Source of the DNA: Corticium candelabrum
Taxonomy: Eukaryota > Porifera > Homoscleromorpha > Homosclerophorida > Plakinidae
Length of the DNA: 64,000 nt
NCBI RefSeq assembly: GCF_963422355.1
Contig: NC_085092.1
Location: 1,487,501-1,551,500 of the forward strand
Reading direction: 5' to 3'
Part shown: in pieces, positions 20,645-35,600 of the stretch
Position numbering within the stretch: the stretch's first letter is position 1
How the letters are laid out: every line of letters begins with the position of its first letter
Made by a program: the position numbers and the translations under genes
The notes under the pieces: generated by a model
The model's input: the letters and a program-made list of their open reading frames with translations, nothing else
Database searches by the model: none
Told to the model about the DNA's origin: nothing

Positions 20645-23600
20645 GTGGTCCCGGTTGTTGATGACAGTGCATGGAGTTTCAATTTCTTCGTGTTACCTCA
20701 CCATGAAGATGCTGCCTTAGAATTATTCTATTCACCGAACTTTGGTATCATCTCATTGACAGTGGTGGTCAACACCAGCATGCTAGGAGTAGTATGAGTT
20801 GGGCTCAGTGCATCACCTAATGGTGTCACCCTCTGCATCCTTAGATTGTGCAGCTGCGGAGGTCTCGCAAGCTTAATTCTCAGCCTAAAAACGTTACACG
20901 AAGAATGAAGGCTAAGCGTTCGTCTCGATACTGGTACCTTACGACGTGGAACGTTCGATCCTTACTAGATGTAGACGGCTCTGACATATAGATATTAGTG
21001 TAATGTAAATTAGCTACTTTGTCCCTTTATGATTAAGGGGTAGTGTGGTCGGTTACGGCAGCGATGGATAGTAGTAGTATTAGGAAGTAGAAACTTGATT
21101 GCTACCTTGTTAGCTACTTAGCTATTATTGTATACTTAGTCAATCATTGCATTTATCAAATACACCATGTCTTTCAGCTTGCAGTAGTTGAATTTTAGAG
21201 TTAGATATGTGTTTAATGTAATTGTTTTGCGTATGTTGCGTACAGTACCTTTGCTTAATTGTTTGTCTTGTATGATAGAGTTTGATTTTCAAATACACCA
21301 GTTCTCACAGTATTAGTAGTATTCATAGTATATGTACGTAGTACTTTTATTCAAATACACTATGTCTCACAGTAGTAGTAGTATGTCTTTCTTCTAAGTA
21401 AGTAGTAGTAAGATTGTTGTTCTGGATCAGCTGGTCCATCAGGATTGGACACTGCGATGTTGAAGAGTCTTTGCATCAGTTTTAAAGGCTCTTTCAATCT
21501 TTTGTGTGATGCTCTTGCTTCATTTGCAAGGCGTTTAGCATCTGAATGTGTAGATTCAAAGGGAGTTGCTGCTTTCTTTGCTTGTTGTTTAATACCACTG
21601 AACAAGAATTCAGGTGTCTAACCTGTTGGTGTCTGTGACGTCATTCGCAAAGTTGTTGAAAAGGCCATCTTCTCAGTAATAGGAGGTGATGATATTCAGT
21701 CAGTAACAGAAGCAATACAACTTTGTGCTGGACAACAAGGACATTGTGGCCCAGCCGTGCATGCAATGCAGAAAATCTACGACAATGATGATGCTGATAG
21801 CATTCTTTTGGTTGACGCTACAAACACTTTCGACAGCCTAAACAGACAAGCAGCCTTACATAACATCTCTACTTCCTGCCCTGCAATTGACACCATGCTT
21901 GTCAATTGCTACTGAAAACCATCTTTGCTCTTTGTTGGAGGTGAAACAATTTCATCTCAGGAAGGAACTATTCAGGGAGATCCCTTAGCGATGGCCATGT
22001 ATACTCTGGCCACTGTGCCACTCATCAAAAATACAAACAGATGGCAGCAACAAGTCTGGGCTGATGATGCTGCAGTTGGAGGAAATATAAACTCTACATT
22101 TGAATGATGGAAGCAATTACAGGAATTGGGTCCAAAATTTGGTTACTTTCCTAATGCCAAGAAGTCCTGGTGCTTGTTAAACCTAATTTTGAACAAGGAT
22201 CGTGAGATTTTTCAGAACACAAACATCAACATTACAACCACTGGTCGATGTTACCTCGGACCACCACTAGGATCTGCAGCCTTCCGTCAAAGCTTGCATT
22301 AATAATCAAGTCTCAGTCACTTGTTGCATACTCTGCACTAATCCATGGACTTCAAGGAAAATGGCCTTATGCTCTCAGGTCAAGCCAATTTCATCTCTTG
22401 AGACATTAGAACCATTGGAAGCTAGCATCAGAAACACACTCATTCCGGCTCTCACCAGTCTCAGCAGTCTAAGAGATGATATCAGACACCTGATGGCCCT
22501 TTCTGTCCAGCTTGGCGGTCTCAGAATACTAAACCTTACATCAATGGTGACAGAGTTTTCCTATTCTGAAAAGATAACTGCACCACTTGTTGAGCACATT
22601 CTTTTGCAGCAGTTTGACCTATTTGATGTCAGTCACCAAAACATTTGATAAAGACTAACGTTCAAATATTGAAACAACATTTAACCAAAGCAAAAGTTGA
22701 TATACTGCTGAAGGGGTCCGTTGAACTGTTGTTCTTCCTAAATATATCTGCTTTTCGAGATGCAATTCATTTCAGATATGAATGCCGTCCTCAACATCTA
22801 AGTGAGCTTTGTCCTTTTGATGCTTCCTTTACAGTTGATCATGCTCTGATTGTCATAAAGGTGGATTCATATCATTACAACGCAATGAAGTTCAAGACTT
22901 CCTTGGACAATTATTGGATGACATCTGCCATGATGTCTTGACTGAACCCACTTTACAGCTTTTGAACGGTGAAACTCTGTCTGGTCGCTCCTCTATCAAA
23001 GAAGACGAGGCACAATTAGACGTAGCAGCCAGTGGAGTGTGGATGGTTTGAAAAAAGTCTTTCGATTTTCGTGTATTCAACCCAAACTCTCCAACATACC
23101 AGCCATTGTCACTAGAATCATGCTACCAACGACATGAGCAAGAGAAGAGACACAAGTATGAACAACGAATCACTAGAATTGAAATGCCTCCTTTACTCCA
23201 ATTGTTCTATCTTGTACCGGAGAAACAAGTAAAACCACATCTACTTTCCTGAAGAGACTTGCTTCGTCGGTGGCTGACAAAGAGATACTTCTTATGGGTC
23301 CACCATTCACTGGATCAGATGTTGACTTGGCTTCTCACTTATCAGAGCAGCAGTTACCTGTCTTAGAGGATGTCGTGCAAGACAATTCAGCAACAACATC
23401 AAGGTTAACATTGCAGTAGCTATTGCCGAGGGTCGTTTGTCGGTCTCTTAATTAGCAGTAGTAAATACACAATGTCTTTCAGTAGTAAGAATTTGATTGC
23501 TGCTTTAGTTGTTAGCTACTTTGCTGTGAATGTATACTTAGCCTAGTGCTGCATTTGTCAAATACACCATGTGTTTCAGTAGTAGTGGTATGTTAGTGTG

Positions 23601-26600
23601 TGTGTCGGTGTGTATGCATGTACGTGTGTCTGTGTCGGGGTGTATGTGTGTGGTATTGCATGAACTACATGTTTACTAGCTTGTTGTCATTTCTGAATAT
23701 AAGTATGTTTTTATGGTGATATATACTGAAATTGGCACCAGTCAAATTTGCATTTGTTGTTGTATTGTTTGTGGAATTAATTTGCATCAATTTATTTCTA
23801 ATAGAACGTATTTTTACAATAATAATAATAATAATAATAATAATAATCAAGTGCATGGCTTGTCGCTTTACTGCACAGCTGCAGAGGAGTCTTGCTTCGG
23901 ACGACAAGTCGCAGAGCTTACACAGGAATGCATCCATCTTGGTTGAAGGTGGCTTCGAGCAAGTGCCTGAAACAGATGCGAGACATTACCGTACGTGTTG
24001 CAGTTCTCTTCGTGTGCGGTCCTGGAGCACGAAGCCTATGCACGTGCAGTATCGCCGTCTCACTGAGCAACCGCCTGTGGACATGAAAGAGACCTACGGA
24101 TGGCTAACGGCAGCGAATCTTCCTGCTGCAACTGAGGGACTGGTTGTTGCTGCTCAAGACCAAGCTCTTCGGACTCGGTACTATGAGCTCAAGATTCTAC
24201 ATCGTGATATCAGTCCTACTTGCCGCATGTGCAGTGTAGGCCTGGAATCAGTCGACCACATTGTGGCAGGCTGTAGTGCTTTGGCATCGACGGACTACAC
24301 GATCGACACAATCAGGTGGCCTCCATCATTCACTGGGATGTTTGTCACCATTTTGGGGTTCCAGTGGAGAGCAGATGGTACCGGCATCATCCTGATAGGC
24401 TTGTGGAGACGGATGACATTACTATGATGTGGGATACCATCATCCCCACTACCAGGAAGATCAAAGCCAATCGTCCAGACGTCTGTCTCAGAAATAAGAA
24501 GACAAACACTTGTCTTCTTATTGATATCAGCTGTCCTGCTGATGGCAACATTGGCAAGAAACATGCTGAGAAGTTGGCGAAGTAAAGCGACTTGCGAGTG
24601 GAGATAAGCCGCATGTGGCATTGTGGAACACTGGTGGTTCCGGTGGTCTTGGGAGCTTTGGGCACAGTGCACGCAGGTATTGCACGGTGGCTGGACATTA
24701 TTCCAGGTCATTACAACCTGCAGCACTTACAGAAAACAGTGCTTCTGGGATCTACTCTGATCCTTTGTAAAGTCATGTCTTCTTTCTAGACAGCCGTGAT
24801 GGTCTAAGTACTTCTGAAGCAGGGTTTGGTTCCGGTACTTGTAATAGACTTTACAAACCAGACTGATCTGGTTGAGCACGGCACATAATATTTATTTCTA
24901 TCGCATTACACACAGTAACAGTAATGCAATATTAAACATTACTCTTGTTTCTGAAGTGTTATCAAATGCTTGCAATTTCGCAAGTAAACTAAATGATGAC
25001 CACGACACTTGAAAGTTCAGTCAGTCAATCTCAGAGTGACAGAGCTTAAATCAGTTAATCACACATTCGAAAGTTAACTTTTCTATTAAATTAATTGTGT
25101 ACATGGCAACTGGTGTGTTACAGTGTAGGTTACATATTTTTTATGTGTCATTATTCGATTGCATTTCAGGTCTTGGTCCGTTTCTACAGCTGTGTGGTGT
25201 CATACCTGGTACAAGAGATCAAGCATTGCAATGCCTCAAAGTCTGTCTTTCTAATGTTTATCCTTACTTCTTGCATTGAAATAGAATTCTCTGTTGATAT
25301 GCTGGCAGTCTGGCTCACTGCTGTGCATTGCTCCTGGTGGAGTAAGGGAAGCTTTGTTTTCTGGAAAGGAATACGAAATTCTATGGGGACAGAGGTCTGG
25401 CTTTGCACAAGTTGCTATTGCAGCTGGAGTGGTATGTGTTGTATACATTAATATAATACTGGTACTAATATAGTTGCGATTTATCTAATGATGACAGTCT
25501 TAATACGGGATTGTTGTATGTTTTTCTGTCTTTAGTCGTATTTTAATTGTTAAATACCTACTTGAAGCACTAACTGCTAAACCCTTGGCTGCTACAACTG
25601 ATTTTGGCCAGCAACAACACTGAACAGCTGCTAATCAACACCAGGGACATGATCACATCACCTGGCATGTTAACTAATGCCAGCGATAACAATGTGTGAA
25701 CAACGGGTTGCAGATGAACTGTGAAGCAAGCAAAATGTTACAAGTCAGCTACACTTTAACAACATGTAGTAAGACCTGAAGCTTACCAATGACTTTGTTC
25801 CAATAACACAGTATGAATGATTGTACAGGAACTGATTTCCTCAACCACAATCACATTGTCTGGCATGCTAATTAACACCAGCAATAACAATTAGCGCATG
25901 CACTGTATTCCAATTGGCCGGGCATTTGTTCGTCTACAGAGGCATTGCTGTAACCCTCCTCTGGTTAATGAAATTACTGTGCTCAACCAGAGCAGTCTGG
26001 TCCTTAGTTAAGGTTTATTGCGAATAATGGCAATAGACCCTGTATTAGACCATCATGGCTATCTAAATTTCAGACAGATGACATGACTTTTATAGGATCC
26101 AAGTATATCCAAGAAGCATAATTTCTGTATGTACTACATGTTGCGATTACCTTGAAATAATGTCCAGTCACCATGGATACTAACAGAACCCTCAAGGTCT
26201 GAGAATGTTACATGTTGCTTACCTCCACTGCCTACAACCAGTCCAGTAAAGGTAACACATACGAAGGTACTAAGTAGAATATCATCTGATGGTGATATTT
26301 GTCAGTCTGTTAATCATAAACCTCTCGACATGTTTCTTCACTGGACATCTGATAACGATAAGGGTAAAGGTGTTTCTCTTTTATTTCTGACAAGATGTTT
26401 GGATGGTTAGTGTTGACCTTCTTAGCAGGTTGTCATTTGTCTTCCACAAGTCTATCAGGAGTATGCCAGTACAATGTGCTCTTCAGGAATTCCTAAATAA
26501 CAACAGAGATTTGAGTGAATGATGGACGTTACCTAAATTTGTTTGTCAGTGTAGTCCCTTGATGCAACAATTTGCTCAACAGTCTTTAGGTCTGCACTGC

Positions 26601-29600
26601 GATTACTTCTAATAGGACTGTCATTGTAATGCAGAATACTATCCTCACAGTGTCGAGTCTGAAGAACTTGGTCTCGACAGTTGCAAAATTGGTTGTAAAT
26701 CAGAGATGGTCTTTGATGAAAGATAGATGCCATACATGATAGGTGCATAGCTAAATTGGTTGTAAAGCATAGGCAGCTACATGTTGCAGGCATTGCATCT
26801 GAGTGGGCACTATTGTATTATTTATTTAAACAGAAAACAACTACAAACAATACTGAGTACCAAACTAGATTCTTTTTGGCCACTCTAGAACAAGGCTTTA
26901 ATTAAGTGTCACACATTAACATGTAGGTAACTACGTGTATGAACAAACGGCCCACAGCCGGGTTGACCTGAAACTGTTGCCGGGGATGACCAAACTCTTA
27001 CCTGTAAGTAAGGATTACCTGATTGAGATGGAGAGTCTTGAGAATTACAACCTTCTGCATTGTTGGTGTTTCAGTTTTCAATACACAAGCTATCTAACTA
27101 CATTTTCATCACAAGTTTTCACAACCTACTACTACTACTGTAGTGGGTTGTGAAAACTTGTCAATGTCGTAATCAATGTCGCATTGGATTTGCCTTATTA
27201 CGTGCATCCATCATGTGTCTCAGAGGCTGCACAACAAGAACACCTACCAACAAAGACATACTCTTGGCTTCGGCTGAGAGTAGACTACCTTGCAGTAGTT
27301 GAATTTTAGACTTAGATATGTGTTTAATGTAATCGTTTTGCGATGTTGTGTACAGTACCTTTGCTTAATTGTTTGTCTTGTATGATAGAGTTTGATTTTC
27401 AAATACACCAGTTCTCAGTCACTACTACTTTTTAGTAGTAGTAGTAGTATATTTGAATAAATCATAGTACGATACATTTCAACAAACTAAATATTATTAA
27501 TGGTATTTTATTTCTAAAACATGAAAAAAACACCCAGGTGCAGCAAAACAAACAAACAATGACAACACACTAACCATATTTACCATGGCCGCCACCTATT
27601 CATTTAGGTGGGCCTCACTCTCAACAAGTCCTACTACTACTACTGAGAGACATAGTGTATTTGAATAAAAGTACTACGTACATATACTATGAATAAAATA
27701 TACATACACTAATGTGTCCACAAAGTTTACTACTACGACTGTTAGGCAACACAACAACTAGGTAGCGACATTCTGCATGCCCAGAGACATGATACTACTG
27801 AGAGACATAGTGTATTTGAATAAAAGTACTACGTACATATACTATGAATAAAATATACATACACTAATGTGTCCACAAAGTTTATTACTACGACTGTAAG
27901 GAAACACAACAACTAGGTAGCGACATTCTGCATGCCAGAGACATGATATATTCAATTAACAGTAAGACAAACCACTCTCAGCAGAAGCCAAGAGTATATT
28001 GTTGTTAGTGATTGGGCGCTTTGTTTTGGATCTGCACCCCCTGATACACATAACTGCAGATCGAAGTAATGCAAAGCTTAGTCGACATCTGACCCAGCAC
28101 AGTTTTGTACTGTAGGCCATTTCCTGCTTTTCTGAGACGAGAGATGACAGTCGTTTCAGGAATGTTGATGTTAAGTTGCTTGCTCCTCCTGTGCAAGAGA
28201 ATATCAGTGGTGTGAAAGAAGCTTGTTCGACTCTTCTGATTTGAGCCTCGTATTTATGTTTCTTTTCTTGCTCTTGTTTTCTGTACAGAGATGATATTGC
28301 TGATGATCTATATGACTGAGCATGAGGATTGAAGATTCTGACATCAAAGTAGGTTTTCTGAAATCTACCACCCCAGAAACTGGACGTGGAGATGTCAAGT
28401 CTGGCTTCATCATCAGTGCTGTTACTCTTCTGAGGCAGTATCTCCAGTCAGTTTTTGTAAAATTGGTTCTTTCTGGACATCATGACAGACATCATCCAAT
28501 AGGTTTGCCACAATGTCTCGAGTCTCATTGTGCCTCAGTGTTGGAAATCCACCGGTAGGACATGAGAGTGAGTGATCAACTGAGAAATAGTCTCCACAAG
28601 GGCAGAAATCAGGTAGAAATGCTGGTCGCCAGCCATAGCGTAGACATAGTGCGTCATGAAACTCAGATTTTGTCAGAAGAAAACTATGCTCTTCTATAGG
28701 TAGAGCTGTCAGTCACACAATAGCACCTTTCTCTTTGGCTAAATCAACAGCACGTTTGAGATTTGTATTGAGGTTGGCAGAAACTTCCTCATCAGTGACA
28801 TTGATGACAAGATTTTTCTGACGTTTGACTGAGGCTTTCAATATGCTTTGTTGTTGTGAAACCTCCTCAGTCATTTGATTTTGCTGCTGAAGAATGAGCT
28901 TGGTAAGAGGCTCTGTAACTTTCAAGGAGTAAGCAGACTCTCTGTGTAGAGACAGAGGATCAATGATTCCAAGTCCACCTCGTCGAGCTGGAAGAGCAAA
29001 TACTTTTCTTATCATTTCTCCAGGTGCGGATTGACCCGTCAATGCAGGAATTAGGTCTGAGTCGATTGCTTTAGTCAGTAGTTGCAGAAATTGGGCTAAG
29101 TTGCTGTTGGTCCTGGCCATATAGGTCCATTTACTGCTTACTCCATGAGTGAAAGCTGAGTAAGCTGCATGTGGCTGTGTCTTGGCAATGACAGAGAGAC
29201 GTTCAATTTCCTTAGTCCAGTTTTCAACTTTGTTCTTGAGAAAAGTGTCACAGAATTTCTTGGTTTCTAGAGCAGCTCCTAAGTATTTCCTACCTTCCAT
29301 AGTGATGTTGATATTTGTGTTTTCAAAGTGAGCTCTTGCTGCATCAATGTTTCCTTCTTTAACTATCAGCCATGACTTCTTTGCATTAGGCAGGTAGCCA
29401 AAGGAAGAGCCAAATGTGTTGAGTTTATTCCACCATTGTTTTAAGAAGTTAAATTTTCCACCTGCTGCAGCGTCGTCAGCATACCAAACTTGTGTTGTCT
29501 CTTTTGTGCCAACCTTTGTCAAAAGAGGAACTGTTGCAAGGGCATACATTGGCATAGCCAATGGATCACCTTGAGTCGTGCCTTCTTTAGATATTAGAAC

Positions 29601-32600
29601 TTCACCTCCAACAAATAGGAAAGACGGTTGACGGTATGTGTTGGCGAGCACCGGTAAGATAGCAGGACAGTTAACAGAAATATTCGCTAAAGCCACTTGA
29701 CGGTTCAAGGTATTGAAAGCATTAGAAGCGTCTACAAGTAGGATTGCGTCTGTATTTGAATCATCAAAAAGACTTTGCATTGCATGTGTAGCAGACTCAA
29801 CACCTGATAATTGGCCTGCACAAAGTTGAAGTGGTCCAGAAGCATTCAGTATGTCTGACTTTGCAATACTAAGGATGGTTTTGCCGATTATCCTTCTTAC
29901 TGTTTCACAGATGCCAATTGGTCGAACTCCGGGTTTCTTGTCCAGTGGAATCAGACGACAACTCACCAAACCAGTAAGACCAATTGGATCAACAAATTCT
30001 GTTGAGATCCTGCGTGCTAGCAAAGCCAACGAAGTGCAGAGGTCCCTAGAAGGGCCTTGGAATTTTGTGCAAAGCCTTCTCCAGTCTGCAGCATTCAAAC
30101 CAGAAGGACCAGCAGCACCCTTGCACTTCAAAGCCATGTTGCGGATTACCACTCCATCAAGCTGATCAAACAGGATTGCATGAACAGGAGGAGCTTGGAG
30201 ACTTGGATCCAATACTGCATCTGGTACCAAAGGTGCAGGATCAGGAAGTTTTTTCTTCAATATTTCTCTTACTGGTTGGTGTGAACCATCATCAATGCAT
30301 TCATCTAAAGATAGAACACCACAATCAGCCTCATTTGAGAGAAGTCTCCCTGCAGCCCTGACATCACCTTTTTCCATGTAATTTGCAAATTTTCGAGATG
30401 AATCCGTTTTCATGTTTGAACGACAGGACTGAGCTCGATTATCCAGATGTAATCGAATTGTTCTTGCTTCTCTAAGTAGACCTTGGATATCACCTTCCAG
30501 CCAGGATGCCATTCGTCATGTAAGACAAGATGCATGATCTCGGGGCTTCGATTTCATGTTAGGTCTTTGCAGCAAAGGTGTGGCATTACCATTGCAGCTG
30601 TGATTGCAACAGATTCCAAAGCAGTAGCTTCAGCATGAGCTTGAAATAGTCTGGCCAGTTCAGACACGAATTGTCTCCCAGATGTACCCCAAGGCACCTG
30701 AAACATGTTCTTTCTCCAATGAACAACTTCTTGATAAGCTTGATCAATCAGCGTACGAAAATGACCTCCATCTATAGAACCCCAAGTAAAATTGGGTAAT
30801 GCCATTACTTGGTAGGTAGGCAACTTGTCCATCATTTCATCTATAGCACTTGAATTTGCCCCTTGATAAGATGTATATTTATCTACTAGTGGATTTGTCA
30901 CCTGGTGTGGATCAGTTGATGAACATGTGTTTATCAGTTCTTGCACAGGACTGGAATTGTTGTTAGCTTTCACTTGAGCTTGAATTAGGTTGTTGGAAAT
31001 GTCAAGCGACTCACTGAAGTGTGGAGGAGAATAGTGACAGTTGGAACCGCTGACAACCGAACTGTAAGATAGTGGTTTGTCTTGACAAGATCGTTGATTG
31101 ATTGGCAACTGCATTAGCGTAGGTGACTGATAGTCAACACCTGACTTGATTGGCTTCTTCAAAGTTTCTGGAGGTGTTGCCGTTGGATCAATTATGGTTT
31201 GAACAGAAAGTGCCTTCCTTGGGTTTTTCTTGTAAGACAACGCAGTGACAGTTGTTGAGTGTTTCAGTTGATTTCCCCCTCGAGCCTTCCAATTCATGCA
31301 GCGGCTATGGTTGAGAGGATTGCAATTGGTGCACCTTTCGCTCAATTTAGCACAGCGACAGCTCTTGCAGCGACCAGTGCTGTTGCACAAGCAGCATTTA
31401 GATATCACAAAGAGGTCACTTGGCTGTCAAGAGACTCAAGAGCAGTAGTCAATTTCAAACCTCAAACCTTTACGCAGCAAAGTGAACTGGCAAAATAGTA
31501 GGAGAAGGTATAGACACCCAAAACAGATAGAATCAAACAAAACTTAGTGCTGTTCATGAACGGCGATTCAAACTGCCAACAATGAACCAGACAACGAGCG
31601 TCGGCTAACGTCAGCAAGTGTCCTACTACTACTACTACTAAAACTGCTTATCTTCTGAAAGAAGTATGTCATGATGTGGCAGTTGAACCGCTACTTCGAC
31701 CACTGCATGGAGAACATTTTGATCAACACACCGCTAACACCAGTGACTATGCTAGAGCAGACATCTCTGCAAGAGGAGTGTGGAGGCGAGGAGAGAGAGC
31801 ATTTTTCGATATCTGGGTATTTTATCCAAATGCCAAGTCCTATCGCCACCACTCTTCTCTTACATCAAGCTATGAAATACATGAAAATGAAAAAAGCGGG
31901 AATATGGTCAAAGAGTACGAGAAGTTGAGCATGGTTCCTTCACCCCACTCGTCTTCACATCTACAGGTGGTACAGGTCCTGAAGCAACAACATTCTATAA
32001 AAGAATTGCCAGTCTACTAACGACAAAGACGAATGAACATTATAGTACAGTGATGCAACTGATCCGATGTCGCATTAGCTGTGCATTGCTCCGATCAGCA
32101 ATTATGTGCATTCGCGGCACAAGATCTTGTACTTACCATCCCATTGACGTAGACACTGTCAGGCTGATAACCAGTGAGGCTCACCTCACTGAGTAGACAA
32201 TGTTTTTAATTTTAGTGTTTAGTAATTAACTGTTAGTTATTGTTATGTAGTAAGTAGTTAAATTAGCAAACTTTTGTTATGTGCTCAGCTTTCTTGTTAA
32301 TGTTGCGGTTTATGTCATAGTGTTTAGTATCTACTACCTAATTGCCTCATTCAGTAGATTGTGACGTTGACTTAAGTAGGTTTGTTTAAACTACTACTAC
32401 TACTACTACTACTGAGAAGATATGGTGTATTTGAAACAATAGCAGACTACGTATACATAAACGGCAACCTACAGCGAATGGCAATAAACTATTACTACTA
32501 CTAAACAATTACTGTCATATACAATAGTACAACTTTTACTACTACTATGTCATGTACAGTAAAGTCACTAAGCTGAGGAGGCCAGGTGCCCCTCAGACGT

Positions 32601-35600
32601 AGCCAGGAGAATATTGTTTTCCGGCCTGACGTAGCGTTTGCACCTGCTGCCCCTGATGCACATTATGGAAGCTCTTAGGAGTGCGAACCCGAGTCGACAT
32701 CTTAGCCAGTTGATCACGCTACCGTATGGAGTGTCCTTTTTCTCAGATATCATTGAGGCCAGCTTTTTGGTAAATGACGTTGTAAGCTTGCTCATGCCAC
32801 CAGTGCAAGAAAGGATAATAGGTGTAAAGGAAGCATTTTCTACTTTTCTCAGTCTTTCTTCATATTTCCTTTTCTTCTCTTGTTCCTGTCTTCTATAGCA
32901 TGATGCAACTTCAAAACATGTGTACGAGGTGGCATTGGGGTTAAACACCCGGACATCAAAATATGTCTTCTCAAATCTTCCTCCCCAAAAACCTCTTGCC
33001 GAAATGTCTAATCTTGCATCATCATCTCGACTGCTTGAACGTAAAGAGAACGTCTCTCCACTTAGTGATTGCAACGTGGGCTCCGTTTCCACATCATGAC
33101 AGACATCAGACAACAGATGAGAAAACATATCTCGGATTTCATTATGGCGTATAGTTGGAAAGCCTCCCGTGGGGCAGGACATAGCATGCTCCACTGACAT
33201 TTTTCCACCGCAAGGGCAAGATTCACTCATATGAGGGGGGACCCATCCATATCTGAGGCATAGAGCATCTCTGAATGCAGACTTATGTAATGAGAAGCCG
33301 TGATCCTCCAATGGCAGCACTGTGAGCCAGTTTGATGCCCCCTTTTCATTTGCTAACTCGAACATTCTTTTATGTTGGTGTGAGAGGTTATCTCGAACAT
33401 TATCAGCAAGAGTTTTGATTTCTAGCCCTTTGTGCTTGCGAATTTGCTTTTTGAGAGAATCCTGTTGATCTGGGGCATCTCCTAGAGTGATCTCCTGATT
33501 CAAAATGAAGTCAACAAGCGGTGCAGTCATCTTTCGAGAGTTTAAGTATTCAGAAGACAATGAAGTTGGATCTGTGATTCCCAGACCACCAAGTCTGGCT
33601 GGTAAGGAGAAGAGTTTTCTTTCCAGTTCTCCAGGGGCCGAACGACCAGTTATAGCAGGAATCAGTTGAGATTGTATTGATGATTCTAAAAGCCCAGCAA
33701 AAGTTTTGAAATTCTGATTTGTTCTCGCAGTAAAAATCCACCTGCCCAGAAGACCGTGACTTAATGCGGAATGAGCTGCTTGTGGCTGACTTTGGGCAAT
33801 GGAAGCCAATTTGTCAATCTGACGTGTCCAGTCTAAGATTGCATCACTGAGATAGCCGTTACAGAAGTTTTCAGTTCCCAGTGCAGCTCCTAAATACTTT
33901 CGACCTTCAGAGGTGATGTTCACAGCCGTTTTTGAGAACACACGTTTGGCTTCTTCAAGGCAATTCGGTTTGACGATCAACCAGGATTTCTTGGCATTTG
34001 GAAAGTATCCAAATTTTTCTCCATGTATGGAGAGTTTCTCCCACCATTGTTTGACTGCTTGTATCTTTCCTCCGGCTGCAGCATCATCGGCATACCAGAC
34101 TTGGGTGCTGCCTTCTGTTTGTACTTTTTTCAGCAGAGGTACTGTGGCCAAGGCGTACATTGCCATCGCGAGAGGATCTCCCTGTGTGGTTCCCTCACGC
34201 GACAACAAGACTTCCCCACCAACGAATAGGGGTGAAGGCTGTTGATATGTGTTGAGCAATACGGTATGAATTGCTGGACAAGTGCTTGAGATGTTCTTTA
34301 GAGCCAATTGACGGTTCAAGCTATTAAAGGCATTTGTTGCATCTACAAGTAGTATGGCTTCCGTATTGTCATCTTCAAACAATGACTGCATGGCATGTAT
34401 TGCAGCCTCACACCCAGCAATCTGTCCTGCACAAAGCTGCAAGGTTCCGGTTGCCGAGAGCACGTCAGACTTGACCACAGAAAGAACCGCCTTTCCAATA
34501 ATTCTTCTAACTGTCTCACACACACCAATTGGTCTCACCCCAGGATTTTTGTTCAGAGGTACAAGACGACAAGCCACTAGAGCTGAGATACCGTCAGGAT
34601 CTACTATCTCTGTTGAAATTCGACGAGCAACAGCAGCTAGAGCATTACAGAGATCTTTGGAGGAAGTGTGAAATCCCGTACACAGGCGTTTCCATTGAGT
34701 CGAGTCAAGGCCAGAAGGACCAGCTGCACCAGAACATCGCATTGCTGTATTCCTGATCAGTTGTCCATCAAGAGAATCAAACAAAACAGGATGGACTGGA
34801 GAAGCGTTCTCTTTAGAATTCACAACATAGTCAGGATCGAGGGAAGAAGCATTTGGATGTTTTTCTTTGAGTACATCTCTCACGGTTTTTTGACTTGAAT
34901 TTGTCAGGTAGTCATCCAGGTGTAAAAGACCATTAGCACCTTCATCAGACAGTAAACGCATAGCAGCATTCACATTTCCTTTCTTCAAATGACCAGCGAA
35001 AACGTGAGGAAGATCGTCGATTTTGGTTGCCTTGTTAGAAGACCTACTATAAGTTAGATGTTGTTGGATCGTCTTGGCTTCATACAACAGAGCCTTGATA
35101 TCACCCGCCTTCCAGGCTTCTAAGCGACGGGTCAGACAAGAGACATGATCAGGACCTCTGGACCGCTTGTGTGGCTTCTGTAGCAGAAGATGGGGCATCA
35201 CCATAGCAGCAGTCAATGAGACACACTCAAGAGCAGATGCACTTGCATACGCATGAAACAATCTGGCAAGTTCGGAGGCGAACATTTTACCAGTAGAACC
35301 GTATGGTACTTGAAATAAATTCCTTCTCCAATGAACAACTTCTTGGTAAGCCTGTTCTATTTGACTCATCACTTCAACACCATTCAGTGAACCCCAACTG
35401 AAATTTGGTGATGCCATCACTCTGTAAGGAAGGCGTTCATGTAACTCTAGGGAAGGAGAAGCTGTTTGATTTAAGTCATGAATGTCTTCATCTTCCTGGG
35501 TGTTAGATATCATATCGACAATGTGAGCGACTGGTGAACTTGTCTGCTGTTGCAATTTAGGATGGACCCTGGACTGTTCAAGTGTCTGCTTTTGCGATAA

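Noticed and set aside
20366..20797. 143-codon ORF through exon 2 of TMEM68
   Set aside because: Exon 2 ends at 20570 with a gtgaga donor; the rest is a TG repeat and intron, and protein similarity to TMEM68 stops at the donor and resumes at 25170.
24295..24726. Antisense ORFs over the TAA-associated element
   Set aside because: Shadows of the plus-strand RLE coding sequence, which has the recognisable motifs.
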